Positions 9,630-18,889 of a DNA stretch of 64,000 bases are shown piece by piece; within the stretch, counting starts at the first letter, position 1; each line of letters begins with the position of its first letter. The notes beneath the pieces were generated by a model. It worked only from the letters and a program-made list of their open reading frames with translations. It was not told the origin of the DNA and did no database searches. Where the stretch lies: assembly GCF_001937445.1 (NCBI RefSeq), contig NZ_MSKS01000016.1:61696-125695 (forward strand), read 5' to 3'. This DNA comes from Actinomyces oris (lineage in GTDB: Bacteria > Actinomycetota > Actinomycetes > Actinomycetales > Actinomycetaceae). The position numbers and the translations under genes are program-made.

Positions 9630-10402
9630 TGCGGCTCCGCGGAGGCCGCCCGCCCTGAAGCCCCGGAGGACCCCGCCGGCTCAAAGGACGCCTCGGCACG
9701 GTCCTTCCGGCGGGCTGAGGAGGTCGATCCGTCGGTGACTTCCGCCTCCGGGTTGCCCGGGGCGCCGGCCCGTGTGCCGTCGATCTCCCAGCCTCCCAGG
9801 GACAGGATGATGATGCCCACGGCGGCCAGCACGATCGCGATGTCGGCGACATTGCCCACGAAGTAGCCGCCGTAGTCGATGAAGTCGATGACGTGACCGC
9901 GTAGGAATCCGGGCTCCCGCAGGAGGCGGTCGATGAGGTTGCCGACCGCCCCACCAAGGACCAGGCCGAGGGCCACCGCCCAGGAGCGGGACGCCAGGTT
10001 CCGGGAGACGCGAATGATGACGGCCACGACGAACGAGGCAATGAGCGCGAAGATCCACGTCTGCCCGGTGGCGAAGGAGAAGGCGGCGCCCGGGTTACGC
10101 ACCAGGACCAGCCCCAGCGCGCGGCCGAGCAGCGCCGTGTGCCGACCGTCGGACAGCACGAAGAGCGCCCATTGCTTGGAGACCTGGTCCACGACGATGA
10201 CGATGACCGCCACCAGCCACAGCACGATCACCGGGAGGCGTTCGGATCGCCTCCCGCTCACCGCCTGCGTCGTCATGGCTTCGTCCATGGCGCTGAAGGG
10301 ATTGTCTGTGGACAGTGGGACAACGTTGTCGGAGTTGACGGCGTCACCGACGTCGCCAGCGGCCTCCTCCACGCAGGAGGCGGGATCGACATGATCAGGC
10401 AT
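9626..10402 (-). CDS. lspA: Lipoprotein signal peptidase (signal peptidase II)
   Basis: A 258-residue inner-membrane aspartyl protease that cleaves prolipoprotein signal peptides after lipidation. Four membrane segments are seen, with the family motifs [23 protein letters not shown] (first catalytic Asp) and [18 protein letters not shown] (second catalytic Asp). It carries long polar tails: about 65 residues before the first helix and a charged tail ending [14 protein letters not shown] 10402 follows a weak GAGAAAG; ATG 10417 is possible. One local substrate is the PEBP lipoprotein at 45775. Confidence 0.9.
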   Translation of the reverse strand: MPDHVDPASCVEEAAGDVGDAVNSDNVVPLSTDNPFSAMDEAMTTQAVSGRRSERLPVIVLWLVAVIVIVVDQVSKQWALFVLSDGRHTALLGRALGLVLVRNPGAAFSFATGQTWIFALIASFVVAVIIRVSRNLASRSWAVALGLVLGGAVGNLIDRLLREPGFLRGHVIDFIDYGGYFVGNVADIAIVLAAVGIIILSLGGWEIDGTRAGAPGNPEAEVTDGSTSSARRKDRAEASFEPAGSSGASGRAASAEPQ

Positions 10403-10460
10403 GGGGCTTTCTCGCATTGCACTCAGAGGAGAACGGGTGATGAATGGGCTGCGTACCCAG

Positions 10461-10496
10461 CGAAGGGCGGCGACCCGCACGGGTCGCCGCCCTTCG
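10461..10496 (-). terminator. Strong hairpin between divIVA and lspA
   Basis: A perfect 16-base-pair stem (CGAAGGGCGGCGACCC and its complement) closes a GCAC loop. It lies 150 bases past the divIVA stop and just upstream of lspA, without a clear T run. Likely ends or attenuates divIVA transcription so that lspA-rluD need their own promoter. Confidence 0.6.
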
Positions 10497-10647
10497 TAGG
10501 AGGCCGTGTCATTGACGACTGGAGGAGCTGGACCGTCCTGATCGGACGAGGAGCATCATGATGGAACTCCGTTGGTCAGTCCCGGAGACGTTCACGGGGA
10601 TGAGCCGGGGGACGATCACGGCCTGGAGGATCACGACCCCTGAAGGA

Positions 10648-11256
10648 TCACAGGCTGGAGATGGAGCTCTCGCCGCCGTCCTCGACGTTGGCCAGCAGGT
10701 TCTGCAGGTAACTCTTGAGGCGAGTGCGGTAGTCGGACTCGAAGCGCCGCAGCTCGTCGATCTTGTGCTCGAGGTTGGCACGCTCCTTCTCCAGCTGGGC
10801 GAGGGTGCGGTTGCGCTGGTCCTCAGCCTCGCGCACGATCTGCTCACCGGTGGAGCGGGCCTCGGTGACGATGCGCTCGCCCTCGGCCTTACCGTTGGCG
10901 ACGTGCTCATCGTGAAGGCGCTGGGCCAGCTCGAGCATTCCGGAGGCAGCAGCCGGGCCCTGGCCGCCGGACTCGCCGGCGGAGACGGCCGGCATGGGCA
11001 TGGCAGGCTCTGCCTGGACCGGAGATACGGGGGAAGCGGGAGCAGAGGACAGGGCAGCTCCCTCGCCGAGCTGGGCCACTCGGCGGTTAGCGGCCTCGAG
11101 CTTGGCCTTGAGGTCGGCGTTCTCGGCCTCCAGCTGACGCATCGCCTCGACTACCTCGTCGAGGAACTCGTCGACCTCGTCCTGCTCGTAGCCCTCACGG
11201 AACTTGGTCGCCTGGAACTTCTTGTTGAGGACGTCGTCTGCTGTCAGCAGCGTCAT
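10648..11256 (-). CDS. divIVA: DivIVA/Wag31 polar growth protein
   Basis: A 202-residue coiled-coil protein. The N terminus MTLLTADDVLNKKFQATKF and EGYEQDEVDEFLDEVVEAM is the lipid-binding DivIVA domain typical of actinobacteria. A Pro/Ala-rich linker and a second coiled coil (about residues 110-195, with LEKERANLEHKIDELRRFE) follow. Wag31 marks negatively curved membrane at poles and septum and recruits the peptidoglycan machinery. It follows yggT, the standard actinobacterial order after ftsZ. Confidence 0.92.
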   Translation of the reverse strand: MTLLTADDVLNKKFQATKFREGYEQDEVDEFLDEVVEAMRQLEAENADLKAKLEAANRRVAQLGEGAALSSAPASPVSPVQAEPAMPMPAVSAGESGGQGPAAASGMLELAQRLHDEHVANGKAEGERIVTEARSTGEQIVREAEDQRNRTLAQLEKERANLEHKIDELRRFESDYRTRLKSYLQNLLANVEDGGESSISSL

Positions 11257-11329
11257 GGGTCGTCACCTCGGTGTCGTTACGGATAAGGTCACGAGCACCG
11301 GGCATCCGGTCACTCATGCGGACAGAGTA

Positions 11330-11383
11330 CCTGAACTCGAGGTTCAGGCCACATCAAGCGCGCTATCTCACGCTGACGTGAGA
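11330..11383. promoter_or_regulatory. Two palindromes upstream of divIVA
   Basis: The yggT-divIVA spacer contains CCTGAAC/GTTCAGG arms around TCGAG (11330-11348) and TCTCACG/CGTGAGA arms around CTGA (11366-11383). They may be a regulator site, or the second may act as a weak yggT terminator. Confidence 0.4.
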
Positions 11384-11421
11384 ACAGCACTCTAGCGGTT
11401 CGCTCACGACTTCACACCTGT

Positions 11422-11718
11422 TCAGATGAGAAGTCCGAGCAACCACTGGATCATCCAGATCCCGAAGACCAGGACCAGGAAGCTCAGGTCGATACCGACC
11501 CCTCCCAAGCGTGCCATGGGAACCCTCTGACGGATCACTCGCAGAGGCGGATCCGTCAGAGCGTAGACAAGGTTGGCCAGCACCAGGACGATCCCCCGAG
11601 GGCGCCACTGGCGGGCGAAGACCTGAATCCAGTCGAGCACGACCCTGACCAGGAGGATGAGGAAGTACAGGCTCAGAATGCTCGACAGGATCCCGGCTAC
11701 TGCGGAGACGAGGTTCAC
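11422..11718 (-). CDS. YggT-family membrane protein
   Basis: A 98-residue protein with two membrane segments (ILSLYFLILLVRVVLDWIQ and LSFLVLVFGIWMIQWLLG) around a cytosolic loop containing LVYALTDPPLRVIRQRVP, the family signature. YggT proteins accompany sepF and divIVA in Gram-positive bacteria; their molecular role is unsettled, probably in division or membrane organisation. It starts 12 bases after the sepF stop, so is likely cotranscribed. Confidence 0.88.
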   Translation of the reverse strand: MNLVSAVAGILSSILSLYFLILLVRVVLDWIQVFARQWRPRGIVLVLANLVYALTDPPLRVIRQRVPMARLGGVGIDLSFLVLVFGIWMIQWLLGLLI

Positions 11719-11730
11719 CTACGAGTCAGC

Positions 11731-12192
11731 TCAGCTCTGGTTGAAGAAGCGGCCGCGGGCCTCGGCGACCTCACCGCCGTCGATCTCCACGCTGGCCGGG
11801 GTCAGCAGGAACACGCGCGGGGTGACGCGCTCGATGGCGCCGTGCAGCCCGAAGACCAGGCCGGCGGAGAAGTCCACCATGCGGCGCGCGTCGGACTCGC
11901 TCATACCGGTGAGGTTGATGATGACGGGGACGCCGTCGCGGAAGGACTCTCCGATGATCCTGGCCTCGTTGTAGGTCGAGGGGTGAACCGTGACGATACG
12001 GCGAAGATCCGGGGCGGCGACAACGGGATCGGGCGCAGCCGGGGCGGAGAAGTCCTCGTACCCCTCGTCACTGTAGTCCTGCTCGTGCTCCTGCACGGCG
12101 TAACCGGCGTCGGCAGCCTCATAGCTGTCCTCGTAGGTCTCCTCCGGCTCCGAGTAGCCGAGGAAACTGGTCATACTGCGCAGCGCGCCCAT
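11731..12192 (-). CDS. sepF: Cell division protein SepF
   Basis: A 153-residue protein. N-terminal MGALRSMTSFLGYSEPEE resembles the amphipathic membrane anchor, then an acidic Tyr/Glu-rich linker. The SepF core runs from about residue 64: RRIVTVHPSTYNEARIIGES, VPVIINLTGMSESDARRMVD and VFLLTPASVEI. SepF binds the FtsZ C terminus and tethers the Z ring to the membrane. With no ftsA in the cluster it is the expected anchor here. Confidence 0.93.
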   Translation of the reverse strand: MGALRSMTSFLGYSEPEETYEDSYEAADAGYAVQEHEQDYSDEGYEDFSAPAAPDPVVAAPDLRRIVTVHPSTYNEARIIGESFRDGVPVIINLTGMSESDARRMVDFSAGLVFGLHGAIERVTPRVFLLTPASVEIDGGEVAEARGRFFNQS

Positions 12193-12344
12193 TTATCGCT
12201 CCTTGGTTCGTCCGGTCCCCTGCGTTCCGGATGTGCTGCGACGGTATCCGCCCCTACGACACCGCACGGGGACCTCACCTCGGCGTGTCCCCAACCTCAG
12301 GTTTCAGGAAGGTCACGCCCAGGAGGCACTCAGCGCACTGGGGC

Positions 12345-13160
12345 TTATCTCGGAACTCCAATGCCGGCCAGGCGTCCTGTCACTCCGTCGCGCCGGTAGG
12401 AGAAGAAACGAGGGTCCTCATAAGTGCACCACTGACCAGCACTGATGTGACCAACACCGGCGCGCTCGAGCTGGGCGAGCACACCTGCCGCGACGTCAAG
12501 GCCGGGCGTGCCCCACGATGTGCGCGAGGCGCACGCCGGTTCGCGCTGCGCGGACAGCGCGAGCATGTCCTCGGGGACCTCGTAGCAGGAGCCGCAGATC
12601 GACGGGCCCACGGCGGCCCACAGATCCGCCGGCTCCACTCCGCCGCGCTGGAGGAACTCGATCGTGGCGGGGACGACACCGTCGAGCATGCCTCGCCGTC
12701 CGGCGTGCACGGCGGCGGTGAGAGCACCGTCCCGGGACGCCAGCAGGACGGGGACGCAGTCGGCCACGAGAACGCAGCAGCCCGCGGGCGCCCCGGCTGT
12801 CCGGGAGTCCAGGACGAGCGCATCCGCCTCGGGCACCTCGTCAACCTGAGCCGTGGCCACGACGGCGGAGTGGATCTGGTTCATCCAGGCCAGGTGACGC
12901 CCCCGCTCGAGCCCGAGCAGCCCCTCGAGCTGACGACGGTGACCATGAACACGTTGCGGGTCGTCTCCGACGTGGAGTGCCAGGTTCCACCCGCCATAGG
13001 CGGTCTCGTCCCCGCTTTCGGCGCCCCGATCCTGAGCGCCACCCTCCGGGGCCGGGACGGGACGGGCCCGCAGGCCGCGGGTAGTGAAGTACCCACGAGC
13101 CCGCGGGCCCAGATCCACCTCGATCAAGCCCGAGATCTCAACGGCACCGGTGTCGCACAT
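12345..13160 (-). CDS. pgeF: Multicopper polyphenol oxidoreductase (laccase-domain, PgeF/YlmD type)
   Basis: A 271-residue YfiH-family protein. Metal-site motifs are visible: NQIHSAVVA, CCVLVADCVPVLL, AAVHAGRRGM and VGPSICGSCYEVPEDM. E. coli YfiH (PgeF) removes wrongly incorporated L-Ser from UDP-MurNAc tripeptides, and related enzymes act on purine nucleosides, so a place between ftsZ and sepF suits a peptidoglycan-editing role. The function here is inferred from family and context. ATG 13160 follows ftsZ after 29 bases. Confidence 0.85.
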   Translation of the reverse strand: MCDTGAVEISGLIEVDLGPRARGYFTTRGLRARPVPAPEGGAQDRGAESGDETAYGGWNLALHVGDDPQRVHGHRRQLEGLLGLERGRHLAWMNQIHSAVVATAQVDEVPEADALVLDSRTAGAPAGCCVLVADCVPVLLASRDGALTAAVHAGRRGMLDGVVPATIEFLQRGGVEPADLWAAVGPSICGSCYEVPEDMLALSAQREPACASRTSWGTPGLDVAAGVLAQLERAGVGHISAGQWCTYEDPRFFSYRRDGVTGRLAGIGVPR

Positions 13161-13189
13161 GTTGCCGCATCCCCGGGCAGCGATGCCGC

Positions 13190-14560
13190 TCAGCGCAGGA
13201 AGTCAGGCAGATCGATGCCGTCGTCGTCGGCGTCGACCCCGATCACCTGAGGAACCTCAAGATCGGAGACCGAGTGCTGCGCCGGCACCGAGCCGTAGGA
13301 GCCGTAGGACTCATCCACATAAGCCGGCATACTCCCCGAGGAGAGGGCCTCGGCCGCACTGACCTCCGACAGGTTCGCCGCGACCGCCGGAGAGGAGGAG
13401 GGCGGAGGAGCCAGCGGGACCGGACGAGTCACCGGGTTCTGGGCGGCATGGGCGCCACCGCGAGGAGCGGGGGCCGGGGGCAGGTCATCCACCGGGGAGG
13501 AGGGCACCGGCGGCACAGCGGCGGCCCGCGACAGCCGAGTCATCGGATCGACCAGGCCACCGACGACCGGCTCGGAGTCGAAGCCGGCGGCGATGACCGT
13601 CACCCGCACCTCGTCTCCCAGGGCGCCGTCGACCACGTTTCCGACGATGATGTTGGCCTCGGGGTGGACGGCCTCGCGCACCAGGTTGGCGGCCTCGTTC
13701 ATCTCGAACAGGCCCAGGTCGGAACCGCCCTGGAAGAAGAGCAGCACGCCGTGTGCGCCGTCGATCGAGGTCTCCAGCAGCGGCGAGGCGATGGCCTCCT
13801 CGGTGGCCGTGATCGCGCGCCCCTCACCGGTGGCCGAGCCGATACCCATGAGCGCACTGCCGGCGCCCTGCATCACGGACTTGACGTCATTGAAGTCGAC
13901 GTTGATGAGACCGGGGGTGGTGATGAGCTCGGTGATGCCCTGGACACCCTGAAGAAGGACCTGGTCGGCCTGCTTGAAGGCGTCAACCACGGAGATGTTC
14001 TTGTCGGCGATCTGCAGGAGGCGGTCGTTGGGGATGACGATGAGGGTGTCGACTTCCTCGCGCAGCGCCTGGACACCGTCCTCGGCCTGGGCCGAGCGGC
14101 GGCGGCCCTCGAAGGAGAAGGGACGGGTGACCACACCGATGGTCAGCGCACCGATGCTCTTGGCCAGGCGGGCGACGACGGGGGCCGCGCCGGTGCCGGT
14201 GCCGCCCCCCTCACCCGCGGTGACGAAGACCATGTCCGAGCCGTCGAGGGCCTCACGGATCTCGGACTCGTGATCCTCGGCGGCCTTGCGGCCGATCGCC
14301 GGGTCGGCCCCCGCTCCCAGACCTCGGGTCAGGTCCCGCCCGACGTCGAGCTTGACGTCAGCGTCGGACATGAGCAGCGCCTGGGCGTCGGTGTTCACGG
14401 CGATGAACTCCACGCCACGCAGATCGGCCTCGATCATGCGGTTGACGGCATTGACGCCGCCGCCGCCGACACCGACGACCTTGATCTCTGCCTGGTAGTG
14501 CTGTGAGTCGTCCACAGCCATGCTCTCGACCACTGGCGTCCCCTCCGCGAGTTTCGTCAT
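13190..14560 (-). CDS. ftsZ: Cell division GTPase FtsZ
   Basis: The tubulin homologue that forms the Z ring, 456 residues. Visible motifs are [19 protein letters not shown], the GTP loop [19 protein letters not shown], and the T7 loop [12 protein letters not shown] Pro/Ala-rich linker leads to a C-terminal conserved peptide region ending [12 protein letters not shown] that should bind SepF. ATG 14560, preceded by AGAGGG, is chosen; ATG 14521 is an alternative. It has a 266-base upstream spacer, so it probably has its own promoter as well as read-through from ftsQ. Confidence 0.95.
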   Translation of the reverse strand: MTKLAEGTPVVESMAVDDSQHYQAEIKVVGVGGGGVNAVNRMIEADLRGVEFIAVNTDAQALLMSDADVKLDVGRDLTRGLGAGADPAIGRKAAEDHESEIREALDGSDMVFVTAGEGGGTGTGAAPVVARLAKSIGALTIGVVTRPFSFEGRRRSAQAEDGVQALREEVDTLIVIPNDRLLQIADKNISVVDAFKQADQVLLQGVQGITELITTPGLINVDFNDVKSVMQGAGSALMGIGSATGEGRAITATEEAIASPLLETSIDGAHGVLLFFQGGSDLGLFEMNEAANLVREAVHPEANIIVGNVVDGALGDEVRVTVIAAGFDSEPVVGGLVDPMTRLSRAAAVPPVPSSPVDDLPPAPAPRGGAHAAQNPVTRPVPLAPPPSSSPAVAANLSEVSAAEALSSGSMPAYVDESYGSYGSVPAQHSVSDLEVPQVIGVDADDDGIDLPDFLR

Positions 14561-14826
14561 GAGCCCTCTGACGAGGACTCCCCTCAAACCTCAACCTCAA
14601 GTTAAGGTCAATACTTATGTCATTCTCTGAACGACTGGCCTAACGCTATGAGACTTCCAGGACCTCGTATCGCATTGAAGCCCGGCGTGTTCGTGTGCAG
14701 TTGCCTGCGGATTCCCTGCTATATCGCTGCAATATACCTGCAATAAACCTGAAGGGCTGAGGTCACGTGCTGCTGCGCGTCCCGCCGTCCCTGGGCTCGT
14801 CGAGCAGCGGCCGAGCAGAAGAACGT
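14561..14826 (-). promoter_or_regulatory. ftsZ upstream region with short direct repeats
   Basis: This is the only sizeable gap between murE-ftsQ and ftsZ. It is AT-rich compared with its surroundings and holds three tandem TTGAGG units (minus strand; 14582-14600), and an ATTGCAG repeat at 14721-14746 with ATAT tracts. These look like promoter and regulator sites for ftsZ; I cannot name the factors. Confidence 0.45.
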
Positions 14827-16062
14827 TCAGGACGTCGGCGACGGCGCCGCGGTGGTCGTGGCCGCTGCGTCGGTGGATCGTGTGGTGGGGCGATGCGGCG
14901 AGGAGACGTCGTAGATGGACGCAGTGGTGGTCATGAGAGTCGCCAGGACGCGCGCCTTAAGCTGGTTGTCCTGGTTGTTCCCCCAGACCACGCTGGCCCC
15001 GCTGGACAAGGTCAGTGTGACCTGCCCCGCCTCAGTGGCGCTGCCGCTGCTCACCTGGGCCAGGGTCTCAGGAGTGAGGGAACCCACCACCTGGGTGACG
15101 GCGGCGACCTGCTTGGCGGAGATCCTCTGTGGCCCCGATGCCTGCACGGCGGGGTCGGGCACGATGTTCACCAGGCCCGACGGAGGCTCGGGGACCCGCT
15201 CGAGGACCACGGCCTCGTTGTCGAGGACCTGGTAGCCCTCCGAGTCCTGCACGGTGGCCACCGGCACGCGCATCGTCAAGTGCACCCGCAGCCCGTGGGG
15301 CCAGGCCCTGGTCACCTGCGCCCGGCGCACCCGGACCAGCTTGTCGCTGACCTGGGTGGAGAGCCGGCCGGTGTCCAGCCGCAGCAACGAGTCACCCGCG
15401 TAGGCGGCCAGAACCTCGCGGACCTGCTTATCCGAGACGCTGCCGTCCGATCCTGCCACGGAGATCCTCTGAGTCTGCAGACCCAGGAGGGGTGAGAAGG
15501 TCAGGGCCCAGACCGTCAGGACAATGGCGAGCACCACGACGGAGACCCTCACCACCCGTCGCAGCCGCAACCGGCGCAAGGCGTCCTGACGCTCCTTGAG
15601 ACGATCGGCCAGCCCGGTGGAGACGACCCGGTCGTCTCCTCTGGAAAGAGCCACCTGCCGACGGCCGAACACGGTCAGCTCGGTGCTCGATGCCGAGTCG
15701 GGGCTGGAGGACTCCTGACGGGGACTGGTGCGTTTGGTGTCCTCGCCGCCGCGACGCGAAACCGTCGAGGGGCTGGATGCGCCCCTCGACGTCGACGGAC
15801 GCCTGGGTCGCGAGGGCACCCCGGCGGCTCCACCCGGGGCCTTGGGAGCCCTGGAGGCGGAAGCGCTCCGTGACAGGTTGGCGGGGGCCGGAGGCCCGGC
15901 CTGCTCGGTTCCCTGATCCGTCGGGGGGCTCGGCGCGGACGGTCCCTGCGCCGAGCGGGTGGGACGCGGACGTCGGGGGCCCGAACGGCGCGGAGGGATG
16001 CGGGCCGGGGCGTCCTGAGCGCGGTTGGAGCGCTCGGGACGGGGGGCCGAGGGCTTCCTCAT
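14827..16062 (-). CDS. ftsQ: Cell division protein FtsQ
   Basis: A 411-residue single-pass membrane protein. The first ~185 residues are a basic Pro/Arg/Ser-rich cytoplasmic region, much longer than in E. coli. One membrane helix (VSVVVLAIVLTVWALTF) follows, then the POTRA domain beginning LQTQRISVAG, with LRLDTGRLSTQVSDKLV and RVRRAQVTRAWPHGLRVHL, and the FtsQ beta domain. FtsQ bridges cytosolic and septal components with FtsL and FtsB. It overlaps murC by four bases (ATGA). Confidence 0.92.
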   Translation of the reverse strand: MRKPSAPRPERSNRAQDAPARIPPRRSGPRRPRPTRSAQGPSAPSPPTDQGTEQAGPPAPANLSRSASASRAPKAPGGAAGVPSRPRRPSTSRGASSPSTVSRRGGEDTKRTSPRQESSSPDSASSTELTVFGRRQVALSRGDDRVVSTGLADRLKERQDALRRLRLRRVVRVSVVVLAIVLTVWALTFSPLLGLQTQRISVAGSDGSVSDKQVREVLAAYAGDSLLRLDTGRLSTQVSDKLVRVRRAQVTRAWPHGLRVHLTMRVPVATVQDSEGYQVLDNEAVVLERVPEPPSGLVNIVPDPAVQASGPQRISAKQVAAVTQVVGSLTPETLAQVSSGSATEAGQVTLTLSSGASVVWGNNQDNQLKARVLATLMTTTASIYDVSSPHRPTTRSTDAAATTTAAPSPTS

Positions 16063-17633
16063 GCCCGCTCGTCCAGGTCCGCGGGCGAGGGGGCTGCACC
16101 GCCCTCGCGGGCCGCCAAGTCGGCCAGTACCGTGGCAGCGAGCTCGGTGACGTCTCCGGCGCCGACTGTCAGCAGCAGGTCGCCGGGGCGCGCCAGGTCG
16201 GCCACCGCGTGCGCGGCCTCAAGACGCTCGGCGACGAACCTGGCTGTGCCGCCGGGGACCCGCTGGGCGACCGTGTCCCCGGTGACACCGGGAAAGTCCG
16301 CCTGAGTCTCCCTGGCAGGGTAGACATCGGTGACGACAACGGCGTCGGCCAGGGCCAGCGCCTGTCCGAAGCGGTCGGCGAAGACCCTGGTGCGGGAGAA
16401 CAGGTGCGGCTGGAACAGGACCAGGACCCGACCGCCGCGCTCCTGGGCCACACCCCGCGCCGTGCGCAGCAGGGCCTCGATCTCCGTGGGGTGGTGGGCG
16501 TAGTCGTCGATGACGCGCACGCCGTCGGCCTCTCCCCGGTCCTCGAAGCGCCTGCCCGTCCCCCCGAAGGCCCCTAGTGCCCGGGCCATCAGGGCCGGTT
16601 CGACGCCGAGCTCGATGCCCGCGGCCCAGGCACCGGCGGCGTCGAGGGCCACGTGGTCCCCGGGCACGGCCAGCACCAACTCAACCGGGCCGTGATGCGG
16701 CTCCTCACCCACGCCGCCGGTGGGCTCGCGGTCGGTCGCCGTGGTGAGGGTCAGCAGCCCCCGAGTGGATGAGGCCCCACGTTCCCGAATGTCCAGGTGG
16801 ACGTGTCCCTCCCCCACGAGCACCCCGCCGGGGAGGGTCTCGGGGCCTGCGAAGGAGTAGGTGACGACGCGCAGGCCATCGGCTGCAGCGCGCTGCGCCA
16901 GGCGCAGTGCGCCGGCATCGGCGGCGCAGGCGACCAGCAGGCCCCCGGGCACCAGCCGGTGAGCGAAGTCGACGAATGCCGCCTCGAAGGCCTCCGCGGT
17001 GCCGTAGCTGTCGAGGTGGTCGGGCTCGACGTTGGTGACGATCTCCACGCGCGGGGAGTAGTTGAGGAAGGAGCGGTCGGACTCATCGGCCTCGGCGACC
17101 AGGACGGGACCGCTGCCCAGGTGGGCCCCGGTGCTCAGCGCCCGCACGACTCCGCCGATGGCGAAGGAGGGGTCGGCGCCGGCGTCCGTGAGAGCCTCGG
17201 CGAGCATGCCTGAGGTCGTGGTCTTGCCGTGCGCACCCGCCACGGCGACGAAGTCCAGGCCCTGAGCGGCCAGCGCCAGCGCCTGAGACCGGTGGATGAC
17301 CTCCTGGTCCCGCCGCCGGGCCTGGGCGAGCTCGGGGTTGGTCTCCTTGATCGCGGTGGACACCACGACCGTGCTGCGCTGGGGGACATTCGCGGCGTCG
17401 TGCCCCAGGTGGGTCGTGATGCCCAGGTCGGCCAGGTGGTCGAAGGCGGGACCGCCGTGGGCGTCGGAGCCCGAGACCCGGGCACCGCGGGCGACGAGCA
17501 GCTGGGCGACCACGCTCATCCCCGCTCCCCCGATGCCAATGAGGTGGAAGGTCCTGTCTGCCAGCGTGCGCTGATCGGCGCCGGCCGGCCGGCCGGCAGC
17601 GTGGGAGCTGTCCTGGGTTGTCGTGGCGGTCAT
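16059..17633 (-). CDS. murC: UDP-N-acetylmuramate--L-alanine ligase
   Basis: A 524-residue Mur ligase adding L-Ala to UDP-MurNAc, the first amino acid of the stem peptide. Seen are the N-terminal Rossmann motif IGIGGAGMSVVAQLLVARG, the ATP P-loop GAHGKTTTSGM, the central DESDRSFLNY, and the C-terminal DDYAHHPTEIEALL and FQPHLFSRT motifs. The start overlaps the murG stop (ATGA) and the stop overlaps ftsQ. Confidence 0.95.
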   Translation of the reverse strand: MTATTTQDSSHAAGRPAGADQRTLADRTFHLIGIGGAGMSVVAQLLVARGARVSGSDAHGGPAFDHLADLGITTHLGHDAANVPQRSTVVVSTAIKETNPELAQARRRDQEVIHRSQALALAAQGLDFVAVAGAHGKTTTSGMLAEALTDAGADPSFAIGGVVRALSTGAHLGSGPVLVAEADESDRSFLNYSPRVEIVTNVEPDHLDSYGTAEAFEAAFVDFAHRLVPGGLLVACAADAGALRLAQRAAADGLRVVTYSFAGPETLPGGVLVGEGHVHLDIRERGASSTRGLLTLTTATDREPTGGVGEEPHHGPVELVLAVPGDHVALDAAGAWAAGIELGVEPALMARALGAFGGTGRRFEDRGEADGVRVIDDYAHHPTEIEALLRTARGVAQERGGRVLVLFQPHLFSRTRVFADRFGQALALADAVVVTDVYPARETQADFPGVTGDTVAQRVPGGTARFVAERLEAAHAVADLARPGDLLLTVGAGDVTELAATVLADLAAREGGAAPSPADLDERA

Positions 17634-18889
17634 GCCGCGTTCTCCTCATCAGTGGGAGTGTCATGGATGGAGGCGCACTGCTGAATGAGGGCGGCCAGGC
17701 GGGCCGCCGCATCCTGGACGCCGGTGGAGGCCGCGGCCCGGGCCATGGCGGCCTGCCGCTCAGGGTCGGAGATGAGCATGGCGAAGTCAAGGATGTCCGA
17801 GGGCTTGAGGTCGGCGTCGAGCACCATGCGCCCGCCCCCGGAGGCCAGGACGTCAGCGGCGTTGAGACGCTGCTCCCCGTTGCCGATCGGCAAGGGGACG
17901 TAGAGTGCCGGAAGCCCCAGGGCCGTGATCTCTGCGACGGTACCGGCACCGGAGCGGCACAGGACCCCGTCGGCGCAGGCGTAGGCCTGTTCCATCGTGG
18001 TCAGGTAGTCGAGCACGTGGTACCGCTCGGAGAGGTCCTCCGCGGCGCCGGAGGCCACTGCCGTCTCGAGGGCGGCGCGCACCGGGGCGTCCTTGTCCTT
18101 ACCGGTCAGGTGCAGCACCTGCAGCCCAGTGGGCAGGGAGCCCAGCGACTCGCTCAGGACCTCGTTGAGGTGCTGGGCCCCTAAGGATCCGCCCGTCACC
18201 AGCAGCGTGGGCAGGTCGGGGTCGAGTCCCAGAGCCTGCGCGCCCTCGGCGCGGGCCCGGCGGGCCCCCTCGCTCGTGGCCCGCTGCGACACCAGGGTGG
18301 CGATGGCCGGGCGCAGCGGCAGCCCCGTGACCTCGGTGCGCCCCTTGGAGGCCTTGAGACGGGTCGAGGCGAAGGTCAGGGCGACGGCCTGTGCCCAGGA
18401 TGCCCCCAGCCGGTTGGCCAGCCCCGGGCGGGCGTTCTGCTCATGGATGACGACCGGCACCCCGGCCTTCCTGGCGGCCAGGTAGGCCGGGGTCGACACG
18501 TAGCCGCCGAAGCCGACGACGACGTCGGCACTGATCGTCTCAATGGCCTCCGTGGCCGCGCTGATCGCCTTTCCCAGCCGGTGCGGCAGGCGCAGCAGGT
18601 CACCGCTGGGGCGCCGCGGCAGAGGGACTCTGGGGACGAGGGCCAGCTCGAAGCCGGCCTCGGGCACCAGTCGCTTCTCCAGTCCCTCGGCGGTCCCCAG
18701 GACGAGGATCTGCGTGTCAGGGTCACCGCCCAGGGCCGGGTCACGCAGGGCCGCGGCCGTGGCCAGCAACGGGTTGACGTGGCCGGCGGTGCCTCCACCG
18801 GCCAGCAGTACCCGCAATGGCCGGGGCCGCTCCGAGCCGCTGGGACGTTCCTGCTGGGGCGAGCTTGCGCTCTCACTTGTCTCGGGCAC
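17630..18889 (-). CDS. murG: UDP-GlcNAc:lipid I N-acetylglucosaminyltransferase
   Basis: A 419-residue GT28 enzyme that converts lipid I to lipid II on the inner membrane face. Visible: glycine-rich LLAGGGTAGHVNPLLATA, VVGFGGYVSTPAYLAARKAG, VIHEQNARPGLANR, and the UDP-binding LVTGGSLGAQHLNE and RSGAGTVAEITALGLPALYV. The start is a GTG at 18889 preceded by AAGGAGGAACC; it overlaps the end of ftsW by 17 bases. Longer ATG starts would read far into ftsW. Confidence 0.94.
   Translation of the reverse strand: MPETSESASSPQQERPSGSERPRPLRVLLAGGGTAGHVNPLLATAAALRDPALGGDPDTQILVLGTAEGLEKRLVPEAGFELALVPRVPLPRRPSGDLLRLPHRLGKAISAATEAIETISADVVVGFGGYVSTPAYLAARKAGVPVVIHEQNARPGLANRLGASWAQAVALTFASTRLKASKGRTEVTGLPLRPAIATLVSQRATSEGARRARAEGAQALGLDPDLPTLLVTGGSLGAQHLNEVLSESLGSLPTGLQVLHLTGKDKDAPVRAALETAVASGAAEDLSERYHVLDYLTTMEQAYACADGVLCRSGAGTVAEITALGLPALYVPLPIGNGEQRLNAADVLASGGGRMVLDADLKPSDILDFAMLISDPERQAAMARAAASTGVQDAAARLAALIQQCASIHDTPTDEENAA

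Noticed and set aside
10461..10496. Riboswitch ahead of lspA
   Set aside because: A simple perfect stem-loop without conserved multi-helix architecture; better explained as a terminator.
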